From positions 496,001-560,000 of the forward strand of contig JBLMZI010000004.1 of assembly GCA_050258755.1 (NCBI GenBank): a DNA stretch of 64,000 nucleotides. Direction: 5' to 3'. The stretch's first letter is position 1. Every line of letters begins with the position of its first letter. Position numbers and translations under genes: made by a program. Shown in pieces: positions 7,650 through 16,694 of the stretch. Under the pieces are notes generated by a model. It worked only from the letters and a program-made list of their open reading frames with translations. It was not told where the DNA came from and searched no databases. The DNA is from JBLMZI01 sp050258755 (GTDB lineage: Bacteria; Bacillota; Syntrophomonadia; Syntrophomonadales; DTU052).

Positions 7650-10478
7650 TTATGCGCGTTCCAGTTCAATGGTAAACGTGGCTCCGCCTTCGTCGTTGTT
7701 ATGGAAACAGATGCGCCCGCCGCAGCGATCGACGACCGCCTGTACAATCGATAGGCCGAGTCCCATCCCCTGTGAACCCGCCGCGGTCGAAAACAGCGGT
7801 TCAAAGAGCCGGCCCTGAATTTCTTCGGGGATTCCGGTCGCATTGTCGATCACCTCGACCCGAATGATGTCCTTGTGGCAGCAGGTCCGGCAGCGGATGG
7901 TTTTATTCGGCTTTTCGGACCGGTCATGCGCGTTCATCGCATTCACCAGCAGATTGATCAACGCTTCCTCAATGCCTTTTTCAACGCCGCTAACCGGCGG
8001 AAGTCCTGGTGCCAGCTCGTGCTCCACCGTAATCCCGTGGGTTGAAATCTGCCTCCCGACGACACTCAGTGCCTGAAGGACAGCTTTGTTCACGTCGCAG
8101 GCCACGCATTCCGTCGACGAACCGATATCCGCAAAGCTGCGCATGTGCTTGATAATCTTGTCGACCTGATCCACTTCCAGAGAAATGTCTTTCAGGCTTT
8201 GAATGGCTTCGCTCAGGCGGATATCGTTTCCCTGCTCCTGCCAGAACAGAATGCCGTCCGCAAGAAGCTTGATGGTGTTTAACGGTTGAGCGATTTCATG
8301 AACAATCCCGGCCGACATGGTGCTTAACGATGCCATACGCTGGGCTTTGGCGGTCTGCTCCTGCAAACGCTGGCGCTCGGTGTTCATCTTGATCTGTTCG
8401 GTAATATCTTTGATGACACAGTAATAGCGAATCGGCCGGCGGCGAGCCGGGGCGATGGTATGCACCGACAGCTCAGCCGGAAAGGCTTCGCCGTTTTTGC
8501 GTGGAATCATGATTTCTCCACGCCACCAGCCCTGGCTCTCCAACACTTTCACGATGTCTTCCGGATAAATCCCTTCCCAGAATGCATTGTTCACCTGCAT
8601 TAGACTCTTTCCGTTAAAATCGTCCTTCGTATAGCCGGTCATTTCGGTGAAGGCCGGATTCATGGAGATGACATCGCTGGAAGCCGTGGTGATAATGATC
8701 CCGGCTGATAGATTCTTGAAGATTTCATCACTGATTCTGAGATTTTCTTCCGCCAGTTTGCGGCCTGTGATGTCGATGCCCAGGCTCATCACCTGGGGGG
8801 ACTGATCCACATCCTGCAGAAAGTACTGTGACATTTGGTAGGTCCGACCGTTCACCATGATTTCAAACTCAAGCGTGGCCTTTCGCTTCAGAACATCCAT
8901 CGCCATACAGGGTGTGCAGGGCTCACTGCGGCCAAGAAAGATTTCATAACAGTGCCGGCCATCCGGGCTGCCGAAGCGATCCCGGAAAAACCGGTTGGCA
9001 AACCGAATCTCCCGGTCCGGCCCCATGATGTGGATCGAAGCCGGCAGTTCATCCATAACAGAAAATAATCGTCTTCGCTCCATTTCAAGCATCATTTCGG
9101 TCTGCTTGCGATGCGTAATATCCAGAATGATGCCAACCAGTCCGGCCGGGTAGCCTTCGGCATTGAAATAGACAGCTTTGTTAAACAGGACGTCAGGCCG
9201 ATCCCCCTTACACAACGGCAGGTTGGTTTCAAACGACTGGACCCCCTGGCTCTCGATCAGCTGCTGGTCCATGGTCACAAAGAAATCGACCATATCCGGG
9301 GTCACAACTTCAGACAGCGTACTTCCGAGGATTTTTTCCCGGCGCATCCCAACCAGCTTTTCAAAGGCGGTGTTGCAGCCCTGGTAGAAGCCATTGGTGT
9401 CCTTGTAGTAAATCGGATTGGGAATAGTATCAATCAGTTTCTGAAGAAAAACGGCCTGCTGCCGCTGGTTGATCTCCATCCGGCGGTGCTCGGTGAGGTC
9501 ATTGAAGAAGGCATAAAGATGCCTGGTTTTGCCGTAGTGATCAAAGACTTGAAAGACCGTTGCCAGAATCGCCCGGCTGGAGCCGTCGTCCTGGGATAGA
9601 TCGAACTCGATCGTCCAGGCCTTTTCTCTATCCGCTTTGCGCTTCTTCATCTCAGTAAAGCCGGCCGGCATCATCGCCGCAAGGTCCAGCTTCATCCGGG
9701 TCAGTTCGTCAAATGCCCGGTTATAGGTGATCATCCGTCCATCCGGGTAAAACGCGCAAAAAGCCTGGGAAGCATTTTCAACCACATCGGCCAAAAAACG
9801 CATTCGCTGCTGGCTTTCCTGTTCCCGCTCGATGTTGGTCAGCCAGAGCTGAACCTCGTGATCGCTGCGTTTGAGCCCGAGATAATCTTCCGGCTGGATG
9901 TAGTACATGCTGTCGAAAATCTTTTCTTTCCGGATGATCTGCGGGTGGGTCATAAGCACGCTTTTGAGTATGTCGGAATCGGTCTTGGCGCGTTCGTACT
10001 GGCAAAGTGCAGCACACGAATACTTCGGGAAAAATTCCTGATTCAGCCGGGCCTCGAATTCGGGCACCCGGCGCCAACCGGTATAGCCCCGGCTCATCCA
10101 GCTCATTTCTCCTGTGATGCGCAGCATTTTGAAGTGATCGTCCCTGGCGTTTTCCGCTTCGCGAATGAGATAGTCAATCATGCGGTCCGGCTCGAAATAG
10201 CCCAGGTCGGTAAATGAACGATGATGGCTGACGATGCGGATTCGTCCCGCAATTTCAGCCGAAACCACGTCGACCCCCTGCTCCCAAAGATGCTTTCGAA
10301 TTTGATCGGGTGTATGGGCATCCGCGATATACAGGCAGCGATCCCCATTGATCAAACCGGTGATGACATACGGAATGGCGGTCGCCTGCCATTCATCCGC
10401 ATTTTCGTAGATGAGACACATGTGATCGTGAGGCTGGACATCCCGAATAAACCCAAAAGATTCACTGTTCTTTGACAT
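7650..10478 (-). CDS. MEDS-domain multi-PAS sensor histidine kinase
   Basis: A 942-residue soluble kinase. The N-terminal ~180 residues resemble the MEDS (methanogen/methylotroph DcmR sensory) domain: HDHMCLIYENADEW, GDRCLYIADAHTPDQI and the MLRITGEMSW region. Four PAS domains follow (about 228-340, 345-465, 470-585, 590-705). The third has clustered cysteines (CYEIFLGRSEPCTPC). HisKA has VHEIAQPLN with His about 727, and the HATPase has DNATGIPEE and GMGLGL. The ATG follows GAGAGGAG. It pairs with the sigma-54 regulator 12 bases downstream. MEDS domains are linked to sensing small organic compounds; the ligand here is unknown. Confidence 0.92.
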   Translation of the reverse strand: MSKNSESFGFIRDVQPHDHMCLIYENADEWQATAIPYVITGLINGDRCLYIADAHTPDQIRKHLWEQGVDVVSAEIAGRIRIVSHHRSFTDLGYFEPDRMIDYLIREAENARDDHFKMLRITGEMSWMSRGYTGWRRVPEFEARLNQEFFPKYSCAALCQYERAKTDSDILKSVLMTHPQIIRKEKIFDSMYYIQPEDYLGLKRSDHEVQLWLTNIEREQESQQRMRFLADVVENASQAFCAFYPDGRMITYNRAFDELTRMKLDLAAMMPAGFTEMKKRKADREKAWTIEFDLSQDDGSSRAILATVFQVFDHYGKTRHLYAFFNDLTEHRRMEINQRQQAVFLQKLIDTIPNPIYYKDTNGFYQGCNTAFEKLVGMRREKILGSTLSEVVTPDMVDFFVTMDQQLIESQGVQSFETNLPLCKGDRPDVLFNKAVYFNAEGYPAGLVGIILDITHRKQTEMMLEMERRRLFSVMDELPASIHIMGPDREIRFANRFFRDRFGSPDGRHCYEIFLGRSEPCTPCMAMDVLKRKATLEFEIMVNGRTYQMSQYFLQDVDQSPQVMSLGIDITGRKLAEENLRISDEIFKNLSAGIIITTASSDVISMNPAFTEMTGYTKDDFNGKSLMQVNNAFWEGIYPEDIVKVLESQGWWRGEIMIPRKNGEAFPAELSVHTIAPARRRPIRYYCVIKDITEQIKMNTERQRLQEQTAKAQRMASLSTMSAGIVHEIAQPLNTIKLLADGILFWQEQGNDIRLSEAIQSLKDISLEVDQVDKIIKHMRSFADIGSSTECVACDVNKAVLQALSVVGRQISTHGITVEHELAPGLPPVSGVEKGIEEALINLLVNAMNAHDRSEKPNKTIRCRTCCHKDIIRVEVIDNATGIPEEIQGRLFEPLFSTAAGSQGMGLGLSIVQAVVDRCGGRICFHNNDEGGATFTIELERA

Positions 10479-10616
10479 GCCGCCTCTCCTCTCGATTCGG
10501 TCATGGCGAGGAAACGGTCTGAAAGCAATCGGTAGTGCATGATATTCCGCATCGAACCTTGTTTTTCCTGCCTAATCCTGACCACTTTCCCGAAACGGCG
10601 GTTATTCTGTAACGGA

Positions 10617-10646
10617 TTGCTTTTCCCTGAGGCCATGTGATACAAA
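10617..10646 (+). promoter_or_regulatory. Candidate promoter for rubrerythrin
   Basis: TTGCTT, an 18-base spacer and TACAAA, about 48 bases before the rubrerythrin start codon. The match to a sigma-70-type promoter is moderate. The gap 10479-10693 separates divergent genes; no clear promoter for the kinase side was found. Confidence 0.35.
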
Positions 10647-10693
10647 GGAAGTGGCATCATTTGTACGAAAATCAGCACTAAGGAGGAATTGCC

Positions 10694-11227
10694 TTGAATC
10701 TGAAAGGTTCCAAAACCGAAGCCAACCTTAAGGAAGCTTTTGCCGGCGAATCCATGGCCCGAAACAAGTACACCTACTTCGCGAGTGTCGCGAAAAAAGA
10801 AGGCTATGAACAAATCGCCGCGATCTTCCTTGAAACCGCCGAGAACGAGAAAGAGCATGCCAAGCTGGAGTATAAGCTGCTGAACGAACTCGGTTCCACC
10901 ATCGACAATTTGAAAACCGCGGCCAGTGGCGAAAATCACGAGCACACCAGCATGTATCCGGCGTTCGCCCGGATTGCCCGTGAAGAAGGCTTTGCCGAAA
11001 TCGCCGAAATGTTTGAAGGGATTGCCCGGGTCGAAGCCGATCATGAAAAACGCTATCTTGCCCTGCTGGAACGGGTTCAGGCGGGTGATGTGTTCAAACG
11101 GGAAGAAAACACCCGCTGGAAGTGCCGCAACTGCGGTTACGTCCACGAGGGGCCGGATGCCCCTGATTTATGCCCGGTCTGCAAACACCCGCAAGCCTAC
11201 TATGAGGTGGAGTGCACCTGCTACTAA
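10694..11227 (+). CDS. rbr: Rubrerythrin
   Basis: A 177-residue rubrerythrin. The ferritin-like diiron domain carries two E-x2-H type motifs (ETAENEKEHAK and RVEADHEKRY) plus the early Glu in AFAGESMARNKY. The C-terminal rubredoxin-like domain has two CxxC pairs (CRNCGYVHEG and CPVCKHP). Rubrerythrins reduce hydrogen peroxide in anaerobes using a redoxin or NADH-linked donor. Translation starts at TTG with AGGAGG 7 bases upstream. The gene has its own strong terminator, so it is monocistronic, and it sits between two MEDS sensor genes. Confidence 0.97.
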   Translation: MNLKGSKTEANLKEAFAGESMARNKYTYFASVAKKEGYEQIAAIFLETAENEKEHAKLEYKLLNELGSTIDNLKTAASGENHEHTSMYPAFARIAREEGFAEIAEMFEGIARVEADHEKRYLALLERVQAGDVFKREENTRWKCRNCGYVHEGPDAPDLCPVCKHPQAYYEVECTCY

Positions 11228-11247
11228 GTGATGAATGGTTTCACCCG

Positions 11248-11278
11248 GCGAGGGACGATGTCCCTCGCTTTTTTTGTG
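11248..11278 (+). terminator. Rho-independent terminator after rubrerythrin
   Basis: The stem GCGAGGGAC/GTCCCTCGC with a short loop is followed by seven Ts. It rules out the longer open frame that runs through it as the start of the next gene. Confidence 0.9.
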
Positions 11279-11392
11279 CTTTGCCTTTCATTTTTCTTCA
11301 TAGTACACTTAGAATATCCACGAGTTTTCAGCCTCCAGTCGGGATTCCCCGATTCGAGTCGAACTTTTTCACCTCAACAGAGGAGGCCGAAC

Positions 11393-14300
11393 TTGGCACC
11401 GGAAAGAATTGAGAAAAACGAAGTTCTTGCGGCATCGCTAACCAAGCTTACGGCTGGCGATCATTTTGCGTTTTTGTACGAAGACGAAGCGGACTGGACT
11501 CAGGTGATTATCACCTACTTTCAGTTGGGTATTGAGCGCGGCGAACGCTGCCTCTTTCTGCTTGATTTTCATACAGCTGCTCAAGTGCGCCGCAAATTCT
11601 CATTTGCCGGGTTCCCGATCGAACCACTGGAGGAATCCGGCAATATCCTGTTGATTGCGGCCCAGCCTTTCCTGAGCGAGGAGCCCGCCTCATCCTCGGA
11701 ATCCCATTGGACCCAGTTGTCAGTTCTGGCCCGGGGCTATCGCGGTCTTCGGATGGTCGCTGAAATCCCTTTCCTTTCTGGAGAGCCGGAGGTCCGAAGC
11801 CGCATGCTCGCCTTTGAGGGACTTCTGCACAAAGCCTGTTCGGCATCACTGACTCCCTGCACGGTGATGTATCAATACAATATCATCGGACGCAACCCCG
11901 ACCTGATCAACGAAGTGGCGATGTCACACGCGTTTTTGCTTCGTAATCATCGGTTGTTCCGCAACCCGTATTTCCAATCCAGCGTGGGATCAGCTGCGCA
12001 AGAACGCCCTGCGGCTTCGGTTTCCTGGTGGAACAATCTCGAGCAAAAATACGCCTACCAGCACCGTGAGCGGTTTATGGCCCAGGTCCTGGAAAATTCC
12101 TCTCTGCCCTACAGCCTGGTCTCCCCCGACGGCCGCATCATTGACTGCAACCATGCGTTTCTTGAACTGACCGGCTACAGTTGGAGTGAACTCCAGTCCA
12201 TTTCCTGGGACCGCCAGCTCACGCCAATGGTCTGGTGGGATCAACAGCGGGCTGCCCTGAGCGAGTTGAACCGCACCGGAATTCCCCAGGTCTACGAAAA
12301 GGAATATATCCGAAAAAACGGCACTTCGATTCCGGTTGAGCTGCTGGTCCACCGCATTCAGGACATGCATGGCCAGCTCCAGTATTACTATTCGTTTATT
12401 ACCGATATCAGCTTGCGGAAAGCGGCGGAACAGGCCCGCGATCAGATGGAACGCCGGCTGTCCAATATCGTTGACTTCCTGCCCGATCCCATGCTGGTGA
12501 TTGACCAACATGGCGTGGTTCAAATCTGGAACAAATCCCTGGAAGAAATCACCGGTGTTCCGGCCGACCAGGTTGTCGGGCGGGGCGATTACGAATACGC
12601 GCTGCATTTCTACGGGGTTCGACGGCCGCTGATGATTGACCTCATTCTGCATCCCGAACTGCGGGACACGGCTGAATACAGCCAGCTTGTTTCCACCGGG
12701 GATATTCTGATCGCCGAGAATTATTGCCCTAAACTCAAAGGCGGCCAGGGTGCCTATCTCTGGGGCAAGGCCTCCGCGCTCTACAACGAACACGGTGAAA
12801 TCATCGGTGCGATCGAATCACTGACTGATATTACCGAGCGCAAACTGTCCGAAGAAGCCGTTCGGCTCAGTGAAGAAAAACACCGGACCATCCTGGAAAA
12901 CATGGAAGACGGCTATTTCGAGGTCGATGTTGATGGTCGCCTGACCTTTTTCAATCAGAGCCTGGCGCGCATTATGGGCTACCGTCCGGAGGAAATCATC
13001 AACCAGCTTTACAGCACCTTTATGGATGCTGAAAACGCGGCCAAGCTGTATGCCGCCTTCAATCAGGTCAGCCGCACCCATGGAACCATGCGGGTTATTG
13101 ACTGGCAGGTGATCCGAAAAAACAGTTCGATCGCCTACGTTGAATCCCCGGTTTCGCCAATTCGGAACGCTCATGACGTCCTGATCGGTTTCCGCGGCCT
13201 GCTTCGGGATATCACCAACCGGAAACAGGCGGAGGAAGCCCTGCGCGAAAGCGAGGTCCGTTACCGCCTGGTGTTTGAGAACTCGCCGCTGGGCATCGTG
13301 AATTTCAGTCACGACGGAGACATTACCGCCTGCAATGAGAGTTTTTCCAGGATTATCGGGATATCCCGCGACCTGGCGCTGCGGATTAATCTGTTACAAT
13401 TCGGCGATTACAGTATGACACAGGCGGTTCAAAACGCAATCAGCGGGAAAACCGGGCATTATGAGGGTGATCACTATTCCTCGCTGTCTGGCCGGACAGT
13501 TCCCATTGAAGCCCAGTTCGCGCCAATCCTATCGGAAACCGGTCACTTCATCGGCGGTGTGGCGATCTTCGCCGATGTTACCGAGCGGCGCCGTTATGAG
13601 GAGACCATACGGCATATGGCTTATCACGATGCACTGACCGGACTGCCGAACCGGCTGATGTTTCGGGACCGGCTTGCAATGACCATTGATCATGCGAACC
13701 TGAATCATCAGACCATTGCTTTGATGTTTCTTGATCTTGATAATTTTAAACTGATCAACGATACCCTGGGTCACAGCGTTGGCGACCGGCTGCTTCAGGA
13801 AGTCGCCGACCGGATGATGGGACTGATTCACGCGGGTGATACCGTCTCCCGGATGGGCGGTGACGAATTCGTTTTTCTGTTCCCCGGAATCGCCTCAGAA
13901 AAGGACGCCACGGTGATTGCGCAGCGGATTCTGGACAGCTTTAAACGGCCTTTCCGCTGCGATGGGCATGAGCTTGTAATCTCCGCCAGTATTGGCGTCA
14001 GTATTTACCCGACCATCGCTCAGGAGGTATCCCACCTGATGAAGACGGCCGATACCGCGCTGTATCACGCTAAACAGCAGGGCCGCAACAATTTCCAGCT
14101 TTTCTCGCCAGAAATGAACATTGCGTTCACTGAGCGGATGATTATGGAAAACTATCTCCGGCTGGGTCTGGAGAACGGCCAGTTTGAGCTGTATTACCAG
14201 CCTTTGATTCACTTGCAGACCGGCGCGATCAGCGGTGTCGAAGCGCTCGTGCGCTGGAATCACCCGGAGCAGGGGCTGCTGCTACCGGGCCGCTTTCTCG

Positions 14301-14944
14301 TGACCGCTGAAGAAACCGGACTAATCCTGCCTTTGGAGCGCTGGGTGCTCCATAACGCCTGCCGCCAGATTCGATCCTGGCAGGATGCCGGCATCAAACC
14401 ATTACGGGTTTACGTGAACCTGTCCGGTCATCACTTCTGGCAGCAGGATCTTGTCAGCACAGTACGCTCAGCGATTGAATCCAACCGTCTGAGTGCGGAT
14501 TACCTGGGGATTGAGATCACCGAAGGGACGGCCATGCAGAATCCTGATGGTGCCAGCCGGGTTTTGACCCAGCTTCGTAATTTGGGCATCCAAATCGCCC
14601 TGGATGACTTTGGAACAGGCTACTCATCGCTGAGCTATTTGAAAAAACTGCCCGTGGATATCCTGAAAATTGATCAGTCGTTTATTCGCGATCTGGCCGA
14701 TGACCCGAATAATGTCGCCATCTTTCAGGCCATCATGACTTTAGCCCGCAATCTCAGGCTGGAAGTCACCGCCGAAGGCGTTGAGACCGAGCAGCAGCTT
14801 GAAATCTTACGCCAAATGGACTGCGATCGGATTCAGGGGTTCCTCTATTACCGTCCGATGCAAGCCGATGCGCTGGCAAAACTACTTCGAGAAAAGGAAC
14901 AAAGCGAAGGCTCCAAAGGAACCATTTCGCGGAAAAAACAATGA
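11393..14944 (+). CDS. MEDS-PAS-GGDEF-EAL cyclic-di-GMP turnover protein
   Basis: Counted from the TTG at 11393 (AGAGGAGG just upstream), the protein has 1183 residues. The frame is open further 5', but that part crosses the rubrerythrin terminator. Order: MEDS domain (about 15-165; HFAFLYEDEADW, GERCLFLLDFHTAAQ), PAS (225-340), PAS (352-480), PAS (496-607), PAS (622-730), GGDEF (740-900) and EAL (912-1166). Both output domains keep catalytic motifs: MGGDEF at about 820, EALVRW at about 950, plus DDFGTGYSS and AEGVET. It could therefore make and break cyclic-di-GMP; net activity cannot be told from sequence. The next gene overlaps its stop by four bases. Confidence 0.93.
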   Translation: MAPERIEKNEVLAASLTKLTAGDHFAFLYEDEADWTQVIITYFQLGIERGERCLFLLDFHTAAQVRRKFSFAGFPIEPLEESGNILLIAAQPFLSEEPASSSESHWTQLSVLARGYRGLRMVAEIPFLSGEPEVRSRMLAFEGLLHKACSASLTPCTVMYQYNIIGRNPDLINEVAMSHAFLLRNHRLFRNPYFQSSVGSAAQERPAASVSWWNNLEQKYAYQHRERFMAQVLENSSLPYSLVSPDGRIIDCNHAFLELTGYSWSELQSISWDRQLTPMVWWDQQRAALSELNRTGIPQVYEKEYIRKNGTSIPVELLVHRIQDMHGQLQYYYSFITDISLRKAAEQARDQMERRLSNIVDFLPDPMLVIDQHGVVQIWNKSLEEITGVPADQVVGRGDYEYALHFYGVRRPLMIDLILHPELRDTAEYSQLVSTGDILIAENYCPKLKGGQGAYLWGKASALYNEHGEIIGAIESLTDITERKLSEEAVRLSEEKHRTILENMEDGYFEVDVDGRLTFFNQSLARIMGYRPEEIINQLYSTFMDAENAAKLYAAFNQVSRTHGTMRVIDWQVIRKNSSIAYVESPVSPIRNAHDVLIGFRGLLRDITNRKQAEEALRESEVRYRLVFENSPLGIVNFSHDGDITACNESFSRIIGISRDLALRINLLQFGDYSMTQAVQNAISGKTGHYEGDHYSSLSGRTVPIEAQFAPILSETGHFIGGVAIFADVTERRRYEETIRHMAYHDALTGLPNRLMFRDRLAMTIDHANLNHQTIALMFLDLDNFKLINDTLGHSVGDRLLQEVADRMMGLIHAGDTVSRMGGDEFVFLFPGIASEKDATVIAQRILDSFKRPFRCDGHELVISASIGVSIYPTIAQEVSHLMKTADTALYHAKQQGRNNFQLFSPEMNIAFTERMIMENYLRLGLENGQFELYYQPLIHLQTGAISGVEALVRWNHPEQGLLLPGRFLVTAEETGLILPLERWVLHNACRQIRSWQDAGIKPLRVYVNLSGHHFWQQDLVSTVRSAIESNRLSADYLGIEITEGTAMQNPDGASRVLTQLRNLGIQIALDDFGTGYSSLSYLKKLPVDILKIDQSFIRDLADDPNNVAIFQAIMTLARNLRLEVTAEGVETEQQLEILRQMDCDRIQGFLYYRPMQADALAKLLREKEQSEGSKGTISRKKQ

Positions 14945-15576
14945 CAAAGGACATTCACCTTGTCTTTCACCGGCGCGGTCTGCGCAGCAATATCGAGGTT
15001 GATTTATGCGCCGACTGCCCCCGGAACGATGATCGGGGCTGCTGCGGCTTCTATTCGCCCGTGTTTTACCCGACAGATCTGGTTTATCTCAAGCTCAACC
15101 GGCCGGACTTGATCGACCTTATTTTTTCCTTGCCGCGGCTGACCATTCTCGATGCTTCGGTGACGCTGAACAGCGAACCGGATGGCGCCGAAGGCTTTCA
15201 CTGCCAGTTTCACCGAAAAAATGGTGGCTGTGAACTGATTATGCTGGAACGCGAATCGGTTTGCCGTCATTTCGTGTGCCTGGGCATCGGCTGGGAGCGC
15301 GAGGACGCACTGCAGCCCTGGAAAGATTTTTTCGATCGCCTGACCGATTTCGAGATAAACTTAAATAACGAACTCGCGGCCCGGATCAAAGCCCGAGGTT
15401 TATCACTTCGAAAGCCCGAAGACCGGAAAGAGATTCTTCATCTGTTGACCGAATGGACCAATCCGGCCTTTTTTTCGGCCATTCCCGATGCCGTATTGGA
15501 TCAGACCGGACTGCCGGAAAAACAGGCATTTACCCTGCAGCGAAGCTTAACTTTCGGAAACGAGTGGATTCTGTAA
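14941..15576 (+). CDS. Cysteine-rich protein, YkgJ-like (function unknown)
   Basis: A 211-residue protein whose first ~115 residues hold eight cysteines: CADCP (23, 26), CC (34-35), then single Cys near 88, 97, 108 and 113. This pattern suggests a zinc or iron-sulfur site and resembles YkgJ-type putative metal-binding proteins, but I cannot place it firmly. The C-terminal half has no recognisable motif. The ATG overlaps the stop of the GGDEF-EAL gene (ATGA), so translation should be coupled and a role with that signalling protein is likely. No membrane segment or signal peptide is seen. Confidence 0.7.
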   Translation: MTKDIHLVFHRRGLRSNIEVDLCADCPRNDDRGCCGFYSPVFYPTDLVYLKLNRPDLIDLIFSLPRLTILDASVTLNSEPDGAEGFHCQFHRKNGGCELIMLERESVCRHFVCLGIGWEREDALQPWKDFFDRLTDFEINLNNELAARIKARGLSLRKPEDRKEILHLLTEWTNPAFFSAIPDAVLDQTGLPEKQAFTLQRSLTFGNEWIL

Positions 15577-15593
15577 AGAGTGGAGTGTACAGC

Positions 15594-16628
15594 ATGGACT
15601 GGAATCGAAACAGCCGCGTTTTGGACAATGTGCTGGATGCCATTGGCTGCACCCCGATCGTGCGCCTTTCCCGACTGAGCCAGGATGTCAATGCGGAGAT
15701 CCTGGTCAAACTGGAGTATACCAATCCGAGCGGTAGCCTAAAAGATCGTATCCTGCATCGAATTATTGAAGCCGCCGAGCAGCGGGGCGAATTGAAGCCC
15801 GGCATGATCTTGCTGGAAGGAACCACCGGTAATACCGGCATTGCAACCAGTATGGTCGGCGCGGCAAAAGGATACCGGGTGATTATCGTTATGCCGGAAG
15901 GCATGACCGAAGAACGCAAGAAGACGATTCGCGCCTATGGCGCCGAACTGGTTCTTACCCCGGGCGGAGAAGTCGATGTCGACCTGGTGCTCGAAGAGGT
16001 GCAGCGCATCAAAGCCAAACTGGGTGACCAGGTTTTTCAGATCGGCCAATTTACCCGCCCGGAAAACGTCGATGCGCACTATCACCTGACCGGCCCGGAA
16101 ATATGGGAACAAACCCGCGGACATGTCGATGCGTTTGTTATGTGTCAGGGAACCGGCGGAACCATCACCGGAACCGGTAAGTACCTGAAAGAGAAAAAAA
16201 CGGATGTGAAGGTTTTTGTATCTGAGCCGCTTGAGGCGCCGATTCTGGCCGAATGCCAAATCGGCCCACATAAGGTGCAGGGGATTGCCGACGGTCTCGT
16301 TCCGGAAATCCTGGGACTTGAAGTGATTGACGGCATCGTTCAGATTTCCTCCGACGAAGCCATCACCATGGCCCGCCGGGTCACAGCCGAGGAAGGCATC
16401 TTTTGCGGGATTTCATCGGGAATCAACGTTGCCGCCGCATTGAAGCTGGCTCGTCACCTCCCCGAATTGGGCACGATTGTAACGATGATTAACGACAATG
16501 GCCTTCGTTACCTTTCGTCCGAGCTCTGCGGCGAACTGAAGGAAAGAAAGCCAGCCAACCGTGTTTATCAAATGCCTCCCGAAGATGAAGCCAGGATCAA
16601 AGCCTGCCACTTCCAGGTTGTTCGATAA
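15594..16628 (+). CDS. cysK: Cysteine synthase family PLP enzyme
   Basis: A 344-residue fold-type II PLP enzyme. The PLP lysine is Lys 50 in NPSGSLKDR; the substrate loop is GTTGNTGI, the phosphate-binding loop GTGGTITGTG, and GISSGIN follows. O-acetylserine sulfhydrylases normally read PGGSVKDR and TSGNTGI, so this is a divergent member. Cysteine synthase from an activated serine and sulfide is the best guess, with a cystathionine-beta-synthase-like activity as the alternative. I choose the ATG at 15594 with AGAGTGGAG upstream. It starts 17 bases after the Cys-rich gene and may be its operon partner. A terminator follows. Confidence 0.85.
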   Translation: MDWNRNSRVLDNVLDAIGCTPIVRLSRLSQDVNAEILVKLEYTNPSGSLKDRILHRIIEAAEQRGELKPGMILLEGTTGNTGIATSMVGAAKGYRVIIVMPEGMTEERKKTIRAYGAELVLTPGGEVDVDLVLEEVQRIKAKLGDQVFQIGQFTRPENVDAHYHLTGPEIWEQTRGHVDAFVMCQGTGGTITGTGKYLKEKKTDVKVFVSEPLEAPILAECQIGPHKVQGIADGLVPEILGLEVIDGIVQISSDEAITMARRVTAEEGIFCGISSGINVAAALKLARHLPELGTIVTMINDNGLRYLSSELCGELKERKPANRVYQMPPEDEARIKACHFQVVR

Positions 16629-16639
16629 ACCCAGAATGT

Positions 16640-16676
16640 AAAAAAGACCGGTCGCTTAAAAAGCAACCGGTCTTTC
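16640..16676. terminator. Bidirectional rho-independent terminator
   Basis: AAAGACCGGT..GCTT and its near-perfect complement, flanked by As on the left and Ts on the right. It separates cysK (plus) from the convergent unknown gene (minus). Confidence 0.85.
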
Positions 16677-16694
16677 TACCTGCCAATCCACCCG

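Noticed and set aside
11228..11392. Longer N-terminus for the GGDEF-EAL protein with a hydrophobic helix
   Set aside because: It would start before the rubrerythrin terminator and its codons include the terminator; the TTG at 11393 has a proper SD.
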